This document shows, piece by piece, positions 50,750 to 58,694 of a stretch of DNA of 64,000 bases (the first letter of the stretch is position 1; each line of letters begins with the position of its first letter). Below the pieces are notes generated by a model, which did no database searches, was not told the DNA's origin, and was given only the letters and a program-made list of their open reading frames with translations. Origin of the DNA: Magnimaribacter mokuoloeensis. Lineage in GTDB: Bacteria; Pseudomonadota; Gammaproteobacteria; Magnimaribacterales; Magnimaribacteraceae. The position numbers were made by a program, and so were the translations under genes. The stretch is from assembly GCA_041860225.1 (NCBI GenBank), contig CP151794.1, positions 1,426,001 to 1,490,000 of the forward strand, in the 5' to 3' direction.

Positions 50750-51268
50750 ATGGATTTATACGATCAAAATTTTATAACACGTGTAATTTTTACTATAGCA
50801 AGTATTGCTATTGCAGTTGGGCCAACGATTGCTGATTTTAATAAAACTCATGCTACTCATCCCGACTGGCCTGGGCATGCAAGGTTTCACGTTGTATGGC
50901 AAGTTTTGGGATTCTATCCAAGTGCCATCATTGCTTTAATAATTCTTTGGTCCAGAATTCCTGATTTCCATTATCCTTACCAGCTATACATTTGGATGAT
51001 TTATTTCTTTGGCTTTTATGGGACTTTCCTGATTACTCTCTTTTCTATGAAAATTTTTGATGGCACCCTCTCAGATAAGGGTGGAAGGATTCCATTTACA
51101 TTTACTTTTGATAGATCAAGTAGCTTAAGGCTGAAAGGTAAAAACAAGGTATTTCCATTTCATTTATTTGGTCAGGAAAAAATGATAAAGGTAGATGAGA
51201 ATCTATTTAATGTAACCACTATGGCATTGATAGTTATCCTGACAATCATCTTTGTAATGAAAGTCTAG
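50750..51268 (+). CDS. small membrane protein, possibly DUF6640-like
   Basis: 172 aa with four hydrophobic segments: VIFTIASIAIAVGPTIADF (about 12-30), VLGFYPSAIIALIILW (about 52-67), LYIWMIYFFGFYGTFLITLF (about 78-97) and a C-terminal LIVILTIIFVMKV. After the first helix comes NKTHATHPDWPGHARFHVVWQ in two pieces, a His/Trp-rich motif (about 31-51) that I associate with small membrane proteins labelled DUF6640; this link is from memory. No catalytic function can be assigned. It sits 22 bp before the sulfatase on the same strand and follows the TetR-controlled promoter. Confidence 0.7.
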   Translation: MDLYDQNFITRVIFTIASIAIAVGPTIADFNKTHATHPDWPGHARFHVVWQVLGFYPSAIIALIILWSRIPDFHYPYQLYIWMIYFFGFYGTFLITLFSMKIFDGTLSDKGGRIPFTFTFDRSSSLRLKGKNKVFPFHLFGQEKMIKVDENLFNVTTMALIVILTIIFVMKV

Positions 51269-51290
51269 TATTTAAATACTCAATAAGGAG

Positions 51291-52775
51291 ATGTTAAACA
51301 ACCGCTTTTTAACAATTTTGCTGATGAGCTTTTCAAGCTTTGTTTTCTCAAATCCAAATATTGTCATCATCCTTGCAGATGACTTGGGCTGGAATGATGT
51401 TAGCTTCCATGGCAGTAAGATTCCTACACCCAATATAGATCGAATAGTTAAAGCTGGAATTGAACTAGATAGGTTCTATGTGCAGCCTACCTGCAGCCCA
51501 ACTCGGGCAGAGCTTATGACAGGCAAGTCGGCACTCAGACTTGGAATAACAAGACCTATTTCTAAAAATCAAAAGCTAGGATTAAGCACAAAAGAAAAGA
51601 TCCTTCCACAATATCTAAAAGAGTTGGGGTATAAAACTGTTTTGCTTGGAAAATGGCACCTTGGAGCATATACACCTGAGTATTTTCCAACAAGAAGAGG
51701 ATTTGATTATTTTTATGGATATTTATCAGGTGGAATTGGTTACTGGGATCATAATCATGGAGGAGGCCATGATTGGCAAAGAAATGAAGTTACGCTCAGG
51801 GAAACAGGATACTCTACTCATTTGCTAGAAGCCGATGCTGTTCGAATTATCAACGAGCATGATTTTAATACCCCTTTATTTTTAAATGTTAATTTTAATG
51901 CTCCCCATACTCCTAATGAGGCTCCTCAAGCAACAGTTGACTCTTTTTCAGAGCTTGGTAACACCAATAGAGAATTTCATGCTGCTATGGTTTTTGAAAT
52001 GGATCAATCGATAGGAAAGATTCTGAGTGCTTTAGAAAAAAATGGAATCATAGAAAATACTATTATTTTCTTTGCTAGTGATAATGGCGGTCTCACACCA
52101 AATCCAGAAATTAAATCTACTTTTCTAAAGCTACCAAAAATCTTGGGGCTTTGTAATTTAGAAAGACCTATTGGGCTTAAGCAGATAGAGTTTATTTGCA
52201 GTAACTTTGATGGAGGCAGTAGCAATGAACCCTTACAACTTGGCAAAATGTCTGTTTTAGAAGGGGGTATAAGAGTTCCTGCTGCGGTATGGTGGCCAAA
52301 TCATTTAGAAAATGCTCAGACACAGAGTTTTATCTCAATGGTTGATGTATTACCAACCATTCTTGATTTAGTAGGAGTCGATTCTTTAGAAGGCATGTCT
52401 TTTGATGGTAGGTCTCAAAAGGATGTTCTTTTTGGAAAGAAAACAATCAAGGAATCTAATTATGTTGTAGCTAATATCTTTAATGATACTTTTGCAATAA
52501 TAGATTCACCCTACAAATTGATCATAAGCGGCGAAAAAACAGAGCTTTATAATATATTCGATGATCCAACTGAAAGGATTGATATTTCAAATAATGAACC
52601 AGAAATAACAAATAAACTTTTTACTGCTTTTAATAATTGGCCCAAGGGAGTTGATAGAGCGCTTGCAACAAAAGATGTGTTATTGGATCCAGATACATTT
52701 GGAGGTAAAGAGGATAGACTCCCCTATGTAGAGCAGGCATTTATAAATGCCAAAGAGCAAACTAAAAGCCATTAA
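51291..52775 (+). CDS. secreted sulfatase (arylsulfatase family, type I)
   Basis: 494 aa with a signal peptide (LTILLMSFSSFVFS, about 7-20). Formylglycine-dependent sulfatase motifs: metal-binding IVIILADDLGWNDVS (DD at 30-31), the modification site CSPTR at 68-72 with Cys68 to be oxidised, GKWHLG (about 120-125), the HNHGGGHDW loop, NFNAPHTPNEAP and FFASDNGG. It would release sulfate from an aryl or sugar ester in the periplasm; a formylglycine-generating enzyme must be supplied elsewhere. Oddity: the AAGGAG Shine-Dalgarno touches the ATG with no spacer, and no alternative start lies within the next few codons. Last gene of cassette 2. Confidence 0.92.
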   Translation: MLNNRFLTILLMSFSSFVFSNPNIVIILADDLGWNDVSFHGSKIPTPNIDRIVKAGIELDRFYVQPTCSPTRAELMTGKSALRLGITRPISKNQKLGLSTKEKILPQYLKELGYKTVLLGKWHLGAYTPEYFPTRRGFDYFYGYLSGGIGYWDHNHGGGHDWQRNEVTLRETGYSTHLLEADAVRIINEHDFNTPLFLNVNFNAPHTPNEAPQATVDSFSELGNTNREFHAAMVFEMDQSIGKILSALEKNGIIENTIIFFASDNGGLTPNPEIKSTFLKLPKILGLCNLERPIGLKQIEFICSNFDGGSSNEPLQLGKMSVLEGGIRVPAAVWWPNHLENAQTQSFISMVDVLPTILDLVGVDSLEGMSFDGRSQKDVLFGKKTIKESNYVVANIFNDTFAIIDSPYKLIISGEKTELYNIFDDPTERIDISNNEPEITNKLFTAFNNWPKGVDRALATKDVLLDPDTFGGKEDRLPYVEQAFINAKEQTKSH

Positions 52776-52808
52776 CTTCTGAAACTTTTATTCGTAATTT
52801 CGACCTAC

Positions 52809-52853
52809 TTCTTTTAAATCCACTGATCGGAAGAATTCTAACCGTTCAAAGCA
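52809..52853. repeat. cassette right-end repeat (copy 2)
   Basis: 45 bp before the third core, matching 47011-47059 (TTCTTTTAA, ATCCACTG, ATTCTAACCG and TCAAAGC blocks in the same order, with a 4-nt gap). Its presence after both cassettes, but not upstream of the intact tRNA anticodon, shows it belongs to the element and not to the target. Confidence 0.8.
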
Positions 52854-52901
52854 CTCATAATCCATTGGTCGGAGGTTCGAGTCCTCCCGGGCCCACCATT
52901 T
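52854..52901. repeat. att-type repeat copy C: displaced tRNA 3' half
   Basis: 48 bp identical to 45356-45403, from anticodon loop to CCA plus ATT/T. No 5' half of a tRNA is present. The identity ends right after the tRNA, and the TTTACAAGGG left-end sequence does not follow, so this is the outer, chromosomal boundary (the original tRNA 3' end) of the two-cassette array. Confidence 0.9.
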
Positions 52902-52924
52902 CTATCTATTTCTATTTATTAGTG

Positions 52925-53395
52925 TTAATTCCTAATTTCTGCATAAACTTTACTTGTACCATCTTCGAAATGAATAAGTACATCATAAGGTGTGAAGCGA
53001 TTATTGACTTCCATGCCTGGTGAACCTAGTGGCATTCCCGGCACTGATAGTCCAATAGCTCCTGGATTTGACTCAGAGAGAAATTGAACTACGTATTTGC
53101 TTGGAACATGACCCTCAAAAAAATAACCTTCCTGCGAAACACCAGTATGACATGACCTAAATTTAGGTTGAATTTGTAAATCATCTTTAATCATAGCAAG
53201 ACTTTGATGATCTTCAGTTATTATAGAAAATCCATTTTCTTCCATGTGATCAACCCACTTTTTACAACAACCACATGTCGGTGTTTTATGCACCAGTAAA
53301 TCGAATTGTGAATCAATGTTTTGAGTATTAGTATCACTGGACTCCAAAGATAATGTCATTACAAAGACTAATAGAATGAGGTAATTTTTTAGCAT
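52925..53395 (-). CDS. DUF411 periplasmic metal-binding protein
   Basis: 156 aa with a signal peptide (about 1-20, LILLVFVMTLSLESS). The DUF411 pattern is complete: HKTPTCGCCKKWVDHMEENG (C41, C43, C44), FRSCHTG, FEGHVPSKYV and the Met/Pro-rich VPGMPLGSPGMEV. These proteins are generally linked to copper handling; the Cys and Met residues would suit Cu binding. No copper pump or oxidase is next to it. It is the first gene outside the cassette array and is divergent from the PhyH gene. Confidence 0.88.
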   Translation of the reverse strand: MLKNYLILLVFVMTLSLESSDTNTQNIDSQFDLLVHKTPTCGCCKKWVDHMEENGFSIITEDHQSLAMIKDDLQIQPKFRSCHTGVSQEGYFFEGHVPSKYVVQFLSESNPGAIGLSVPGMPLGSPGMEVNNRFTPYDVLIHFEDGTSKVYAEIRN

Positions 53396-53483
53396 CCTCT
53401 TATTCTACTACTCTGAGAATATTACTGCTATTGGAGAGAAACTTTAGGGTTTATAATCAATTTAAATTTTAATACCCATAAAA

Positions 53484-54653
53484 ATGATAGATACAACTAA
53501 ATCGATAGAGGCTTGTGCAAATTACTACGGTCAAGACTCTGAAGAAATGAAGAACTATCTCCTGGAGGGAGAAAAACGAGCTTTAGAGCTACCAAACAGG
53601 GGTCCAATCGATATAGATTCCAACGGATTACTTTCTGGAGTCATTAGAGAAGCATATTCAAAGTACGGATTTTATATATTTGAAAATGTTTTAAATAAGG
53701 ACGAGCTTGAAGACATTAAATCGGATTTAAATAGACTATCTGCTAAATTTCCAACTGGACCGGAAAGCTTAGTTGACTCTAAAGGTGAACCGGCAATGAA
53801 TGCTAATTCAAAGGCTTTGACCATTGTTTGGTCTAAGCCACTGGGAGATCCATTGGGTGGAACTCAGTTAGCCAATGGAAGACATCAAATTAAAATGTTT
53901 GAACCTAAAGCAGATGAAAGTGCTCCTGAAGCTGTACCTCTAATTTTGCTTGGTTCATTACAATTTTCAGATGCCTGTTTGAGGACCTATGCACATCCTA
54001 AATTATTAAAGGTAGCTGAGAATATTAATGGAGATGATTTTGCTCCATTTAATGAAGCCTTATTTATTAAAGAACCTGGAGTAGGCGCAGCAGTATCCTG
54101 GCACCAAGATGGAGTCACTCATTGGGAAAGTGAAAATTTCAATGAAGATATTCATGGTTTTAATTTTATGGCTCAGGTTTATGGTAGTACAGCAGTTAAC
54201 GGAGTTTGGGTAGTTCCTGGAACACATAAAGAGGGAAAAATAGATATTAAAAAATTAGTTGCTAAGTCAGGAAGCGAGAGAATAAAAGGTGCTGTACCTA
54301 TGATTTGCAACCCTGGAGATGTGGTGATGTGTAACCGTCAGCTATTACATGGTTCATTTCCAAATTGCGGATACGAACCAAGGGTGACGGTAAATTTTGG
54401 TTTTCATAAGAGATCCTCTGTACTCGGAACCCAAGGAGGAGGAATTCATAGTGAATCTCAAGTTTTTAACGAAGAGATCATAGAACGAAGATCTAGGCTT
54501 CTGGGATATGCAATAGAAGCTCGCAAACAAAGATATCCTGAAGAGGAAGCTTTTTCTTACTCACCCTTTCTAAAATCAGGAAAACAATTCAAGTGGGATC
54601 AAGAAGCTCGTCAAAACATTATTGATTACAATCTTGATGATCTCAGTATTTAA
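53484..54653 (+). CDS. phytanoyl-CoA dioxygenase (PhyH) family protein
   Basis: 389-aa Fe(II)/2-oxoglutarate dioxygenase. The facial triad is visible: H207 and D209 in SWHQDGVTHW, distal H289 in QLLHGSFPNCG, and R300 (YEPRVTVNF) as probable 2-oxoglutarate ligand. GTHKEGKI and NPGDVVMCNRQ are also conserved. Substrate unknown; family members hydroxylate lipids, osmolytes and secondary metabolites. Single gene with no obvious partner. The following 100 bp are non-coding. Confidence 0.87.
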   Translation: MIDTTKSIEACANYYGQDSEEMKNYLLEGEKRALELPNRGPIDIDSNGLLSGVIREAYSKYGFYIFENVLNKDELEDIKSDLNRLSAKFPTGPESLVDSKGEPAMNANSKALTIVWSKPLGDPLGGTQLANGRHQIKMFEPKADESAPEAVPLILLGSLQFSDACLRTYAHPKLLKVAENINGDDFAPFNEALFIKEPGVGAAVSWHQDGVTHWESENFNEDIHGFNFMAQVYGSTAVNGVWVVPGTHKEGKIDIKKLVAKSGSERIKGAVPMICNPGDVVMCNRQLLHGSFPNCGYEPRVTVNFGFHKRSSVLGTQGGGIHSESQVFNEEIIERRSRLLGYAIEARKQRYPEEEAFSYSPFLKSGKQFKWDQEARQNIIDYNLDDLSI

Positions 54654-54753
54654 TTTAAATATTCCCTTGCGTTGTAATTAGACAATAATTTCCTTATTGG
54701 TTGATGAGTAGAACAATGTATATACTCTTCTTCGAATATAACTATCACTAACA

Positions 54754-57180
54754 TTGTCCAAAATTATAATTATAGGGTCTTTTTTGATTTTGATTATTTC
54801 CTGTGCAAGTGGAGGTGGATCAAATCAAGAAACTGTTCCAGCTGTAGAGCAGAGTCCTATAGTAGAAAGGGATCTTAGAATACCATTTGATAGCTTTACA
54901 AAACAGATGAATACCCCATGGGGAGAAGCTTCTATTGAATATTCTATGACCAGTCATTACACAGCTTCCGACTGGCCATCAAATGATAAATATAAGATAG
55001 AGGATTACGGATTTCTCAGTGTCACATCAAACGCTAGACATCCTGGAGATTCATATAATCCTGATGAAGTATCTGAAGCCGGTCCTTACACAAATAATGC
55101 TCAGTGGTTCGAAGCTGATCTTAATGGAGATGAATTTTCAGATCTAATTTATATAGGTAACAATTGTTGTAACCGGGATTTTGTTTTAGAGGATCTGATG
55201 CTGACTTTCATTAATAATGGTGAGGGACATTTTGAATTATCCCCTGACATTTTTGTAGATGGCCAGTTCCCTTGTGTTAATGGAGGAAAAAGTTGGCTTT
55301 CTAACACTGAAAGCACTCTTCATCCTTGTGGCAATCAGGCTGATTATACTAATGGAAAAATAGTAGCCGATTTTAATGGAGACGGTATGAGCGACTATTA
55401 CGATACAAGCATATTGTATTTGAGTAATGCTGAAGGGAAGTTAGTTAATAAGAGTTTTTCGAATCTGCCTGAGTTATTCTTTGAACCAGGTCATGGACAG
55501 ATATTTGTTCATGATGCTGCGTATGGTGATTTGGACGGAGATGGAGATTTAGATATTTTTGTACCAATTACTGACTATACAAAAAAAGGCTTTAAATTTG
55601 GAGGTGAAGCAGATCCTTGTTCGGGTTGCGTTGAAAATATTCCTTTTACGATGCTCATCAATGATGGTGTAGGGAATTTCACAGCAAATCACTTAATACC
55701 TCAGTTTGACTATTGGGTAGAGGTTGATTATGACAATTGGGGAAATAATATTGATCAGTTGTGGCCTACAACTGCAACAATAGGAGATTTTGATAATGAT
55801 GGTTATGGGGACATTGCTCTAGGCTGGTTTAATCCAATAATTGCAGATCGTTATGGATTTTCTAAAAATAGCTCTGGGGCCGTTTATTTCAATGACGGGA
55901 ATAATGATTGGACAAAAAGACAATATGTTGAGTTACCAGAAAATTTTTTTGGAGATAATGGAAATGCCAATGATATGGAAGTCATGGATTTTAATAATGA
56001 TGGTTACATTGATATTCTACTTGCTTCTACAATCCATGAACCGTATTACCATTCTAGAGTTATTCAATTTTTTCAGAATGAGCAAGGTAAAGCATTTGTA
56101 GATGTAACTACAAGTATTAGTCCAGATCATGCAAAGTATGCTAATGGAAATCCATATTCTGAGTGGTGGGTAGGTCAAGGCAAGCTCCACATCATAGATT
56201 ATGACCATGATGGCGATTTAGATATTGTAGATAGCAATACTAGGACTAGTGTTTTTCTCAACAACCAAACCTCTTTTGATATTTATGATGATTTTGTAGA
56301 TACGGATGAAGATGTACTTCTTTGGCCTGTCGAGATTGATGGTAAATACCATTACGATTTTATTGGGTCACACAACCAGATTTGTAGTCAAGAGAGTTGT
56401 ACTACAAATTTCTATCAGTTGCTTGATCCACCCTCATCAGTACTGGCCGATGATTTTTTTCAAAAGACTCAAGGTTTCATAGATTCAATCACTCAGGCTA
56501 GTTTTCTTGGAGATTATTTAAGAGAAATGCCTGATCAAAGCAGAATACATTACCAAGCTAATTCTTCCACCTCTTCGCTCGGATATATTACTCGCAATAA
56601 TAACTTATCTCTTATGGCTGGTCGCCTCAGAGGGCTCCATAACGGAAACTACCTTGGGGTTATTTTTAATGAAAAAAGTCTAAGATATGGACATATAGCA
56701 TCTGAAGTATCTACTTATTCAAATAGCAGTACAAAGTGGTTTGGAAGAGGAGATGCGAAACTTTCTCTATTAATTCACGAAACTTTTCTTGAATTGAATA
56801 TTATTGAAATTGCCGATCTAGAATTGAGCATGGGTTACTTAATAAACTCTACAAGGATTAACAACTTCATAGAACAGGGAAGCTCTGTTAACTTACGCTA
56901 TAGAGATAATAATTTTAAGTATCATGCAAAATTTTTAAAATTTAACTACGGAATAGATCTTAATGACTTTAGTATTAATTTTTCAGGTGGGAAAAGGGAT
57001 CAAATGCAGTATCAAAGATTATATATGAACACCCAAGAAGGTTTAGTTTTTGAATCTGATAGAACTATTTCTAATGAATATTTATCCTTTAATATTATTA
57101 AAGATTTTTTCTATTTTCAGGCAATAAAAAGTTCTGACTCAAAATTGAAATTTGTTGGTGGAATTCAAGTTAATTTTTAA
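54754..57180 (+). CDS. FG-GAP/VCBS repeat lipoprotein with barrel-like C-terminus
   Basis: 808 aa, start TTG 54754. Lipobox LILIISC places acylated Cys17 at the N-terminus, followed by a flexible SGGGSNQE linker. At least six calcium-loop repeats of the D-x-D-x-D-G type are seen: DLNGDEFSDLIYIG, DFNGDGMSDYYD, DLDGDGDLDIFVP, DFDNDGYGDIALG, DFNNDGYIDILLA and DYDHDGDLDIVD, indicating a beta-propeller (about 110-530). The last 250 residues change to alternating strands ending in Phe (GGIQVNF), like an outer-membrane barrel or autotransporter end. The lipoprotein plus barrel combination is unusual. Role in surface binding is inferred. 3 bp before the YeiH-like gene. Confidence 0.8.
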   Translation: MSKIIIIGSFLILIISCASGGGSNQETVPAVEQSPIVERDLRIPFDSFTKQMNTPWGEASIEYSMTSHYTASDWPSNDKYKIEDYGFLSVTSNARHPGDSYNPDEVSEAGPYTNNAQWFEADLNGDEFSDLIYIGNNCCNRDFVLEDLMLTFINNGEGHFELSPDIFVDGQFPCVNGGKSWLSNTESTLHPCGNQADYTNGKIVADFNGDGMSDYYDTSILYLSNAEGKLVNKSFSNLPELFFEPGHGQIFVHDAAYGDLDGDGDLDIFVPITDYTKKGFKFGGEADPCSGCVENIPFTMLINDGVGNFTANHLIPQFDYWVEVDYDNWGNNIDQLWPTTATIGDFDNDGYGDIALGWFNPIIADRYGFSKNSSGAVYFNDGNNDWTKRQYVELPENFFGDNGNANDMEVMDFNNDGYIDILLASTIHEPYYHSRVIQFFQNEQGKAFVDVTTSISPDHAKYANGNPYSEWWVGQGKLHIIDYDHDGDLDIVDSNTRTSVFLNNQTSFDIYDDFVDTDEDVLLWPVEIDGKYHYDFIGSHNQICSQESCTTNFYQLLDPPSSVLADDFFQKTQGFIDSITQASFLGDYLREMPDQSRIHYQANSSTSSLGYITRNNNLSLMAGRLRGLHNGNYLGVIFNEKSLRYGHIASEVSTYSNSSTKWFGRGDAKLSLLIHETFLELNIIEIADLELSMGYLINSTRINNFIEQGSSVNLRYRDNNFKYHAKFLKFNYGIDLNDFSINFSGGKRDQMQYQRLYMNTQEGLVFESDRTISNEYLSFNIIKDFFYFQAIKSSDSKLKFVGGIQVNF

Positions 57181-57183
57181 CCA

Positions 57184-58092
57184 ATGATATATTTTATAAC
57201 CCTCCTAGTTCTTTCTATAAGTTTATGGATTGGAAATTCAGCGTTATCTTTATTTCTTGGAATTCTTTTAGCTTTAATTTACAAACTTCCTGAAGGCTTC
57301 TTTACACAGAAATATGGATCCAAGATTTTGCAAACGGGTATAGTTTTTTTAGGAGGCAGCCTCAGCATAGGAACTGTATATCAAACTAATTCAGATTATT
57401 TTGTATGGATCTCTGTTTTTGTTGTTCTCTCATTTGCAGCTGTAGTATTCCTAGGAAGGTTAATGGGAGTTTCGAAGAAACTCTCTTTCCTACTTGCCTC
57501 AGGTACAGCAATTTGTGGAGGTACTGCTATTGCTTCAGTAGCTCCGTCAATAAAAGCAAAGCCTGAGGAATTAACCACAGCAATAACCATTATTTTCCTG
57601 CTAAATGCTATAGCTGTTTTAGCATTTCCCCTTTCTAACGAATACATAAAGTTGAATGATGTGCAGTTTGGGGCTTGGGCGGCGTTAGCTATACATGATA
57701 CAGCTTCGGTGGTAGGAGCGGCATCAAGTGTTGGAGAAGTTTCTGTTGAAGTTGCTGCTACACTAAAAGTTGCAAGAACTATTTGGATAGTTCCTTTAGT
57801 AATTTTTTCAGCTTGGCTTTACCGTAACAAGAATGATGGTTTAGGCTTACCAATTTTTGTAGTTTTTTTTATAGTTGCAGCTTTATTGAATACAATATTT
57901 CAGCCCAATGAGGTAATTGTTGAATACCTAAAATTCATTAATAGGATTTGCCTCTTGACGGGTCTTTTTTGTATTGGAACTCAGATAAGTAGAGAAAGCT
58001 TAGCTTTGCTGGAATTTAAACCGATAACATTAGCTATAGCAATTTGGGCATTAATTATTCCTACTTCATTATATTTAGTAATAGGTTTCTAA
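57184..58092 (+). CDS. YeiH-like putative sulfate exporter family protein
   Basis: 302 aa with about ten hydrophobic helices. LFLGILLALIYKLPEGF, LQTGIVFLGGSLSIGTVY and the hallmark LLASGTAICGGTAIASVAPSIKAKPEE (in two pieces, about 99-125) identify the YeiH/YadS-type UPF0324 family, often labelled putative sulfate exporter. ALAIHDTASVVGAASSVGE is the second conserved block. The transport substrate is not proven. It follows the FG-GAP gene by 3 bp and its stop abuts the stop of the convergent gene. A sulfatase sits 4.4 kb upstream but in a separate unit. Confidence 0.88.
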   Translation: MIYFITLLVLSISLWIGNSALSLFLGILLALIYKLPEGFFTQKYGSKILQTGIVFLGGSLSIGTVYQTNSDYFVWISVFVVLSFAAVVFLGRLMGVSKKLSFLLASGTAICGGTAIASVAPSIKAKPEELTTAITIIFLLNAIAVLAFPLSNEYIKLNDVQFGAWAALAIHDTASVVGAASSVGEVSVEVAATLKVARTIWIVPLVIFSAWLYRNKNDGLGLPIFVVFFIVAALLNTIFQPNEVIVEYLKFINRICLLTGLFCIGTQISRESLALLEFKPITLAIAIWALIIPTSLYLVIGF

Positions 58093-58686
58093 CTAAAATT
58101 TTCTTTTTTGCTTTTCGCATTTACCTTTCGCTAGTATCTCTATTTTAGGATCTTTACCTCTCTTTCCATCTACTCTTTTCAGCCAAATGTCTCCTTTAAT
58201 TCTGGCCTTTCCAGTAAACCAATTTATTTCATTCGTTAGTTGATAAATATCCACCTTATATTCTGGATAATTTGGATGCATTACACCATTTTCGAGAAAG
58301 TGTGTAACTGCAAGTCCGGTCTCTTTCTTCTCTTTATTCCAATCACTTTGAGTTATCCAAACAGGAGCTGGTTCTATAACATAATCTAGCTTAAGTAAGT
58401 CGTCTGAAGATTCATCAATAGCCCAATATTGAGTTACATCTATTTTATTCTTATCCCAGGCATCTTTATTGAGTGTTTGTTTAGCTCTATTCAGAAAGAA
58501 AATCGATTGTGTTGTCGTAACAGCAACATTTTTAGCAATTTCAACTGCTTCATTAAAATAATTTCTTCTAAAGTCTTCATAAGTAATTGAATAATTTCCT
58601 TCCAGTTCACACAACACTTTTTTTGGTGAATCAGAGTAGATGTAGCATGAAGCAACCAGACAATATAAGAAGACTATTTTTTTCAT
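58093..58686 (-). CDS. secreted protein of unknown function
   Basis: 197 aa with a signal peptide of about 18 residues (MKKIVFLYCLVASCYIYS). I do not recognise the family. The mature part is charged and soluble, with ITYEDFRRNYFNEAVEIAKN, SIFFLNRAKQTLNKDAW, YWAIDESSDDLLKLDYVIEPAPVWI and WFTGKARIKGDIWLKR. Two cysteines (CELEG near 26 and GKCEKQ near the end) could form a disulfide joining both ends. It precedes nothing on its strand and follows the glycosidase-like gene by 8 bp. Confidence 0.65.
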   Translation of the reverse strand: MKKIVFLYCLVASCYIYSDSPKKVLCELEGNYSITYEDFRRNYFNEAVEIAKNVAVTTTQSIFFLNRAKQTLNKDAWDKNKIDVTQYWAIDESSDDLLKLDYVIEPAPVWITQSDWNKEKKETGLAVTHFLENGVMHPNYPEYKVDIYQLTNEINWFTGKARIKGDIWLKRVDGKRGKDPKIEILAKGKCEKQKRKF

Positions 58687-58694
58687 ATCTTAAT

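Larger units (their letters stand above)
47060..52853. mobile_element. integrase-less tRNA-anchored cassette 2 (about 5.8 kb)
   Basis: Unit between repeat copies B and C. Cargo: FAD hydroxylase (-), FAH-family hydrolase (+), TetR regulator (-), small membrane protein (+) and sulfatase (+). Both ends match those of cassette 1. The five genes account for nearly all of the sequence and none is a recombinase. The shared TetR-type palindrome in both divergent promoters suggests the whole cargo is one regulon. Mobility, perhaps driven by an integrase elsewhere, is inferred. Confidence 0.75.

Noticed and set aside
52854..52898. Third tRNA gene
   Set aside because: Same 3' half only, with no 5' half able to pair with the acceptor strand.
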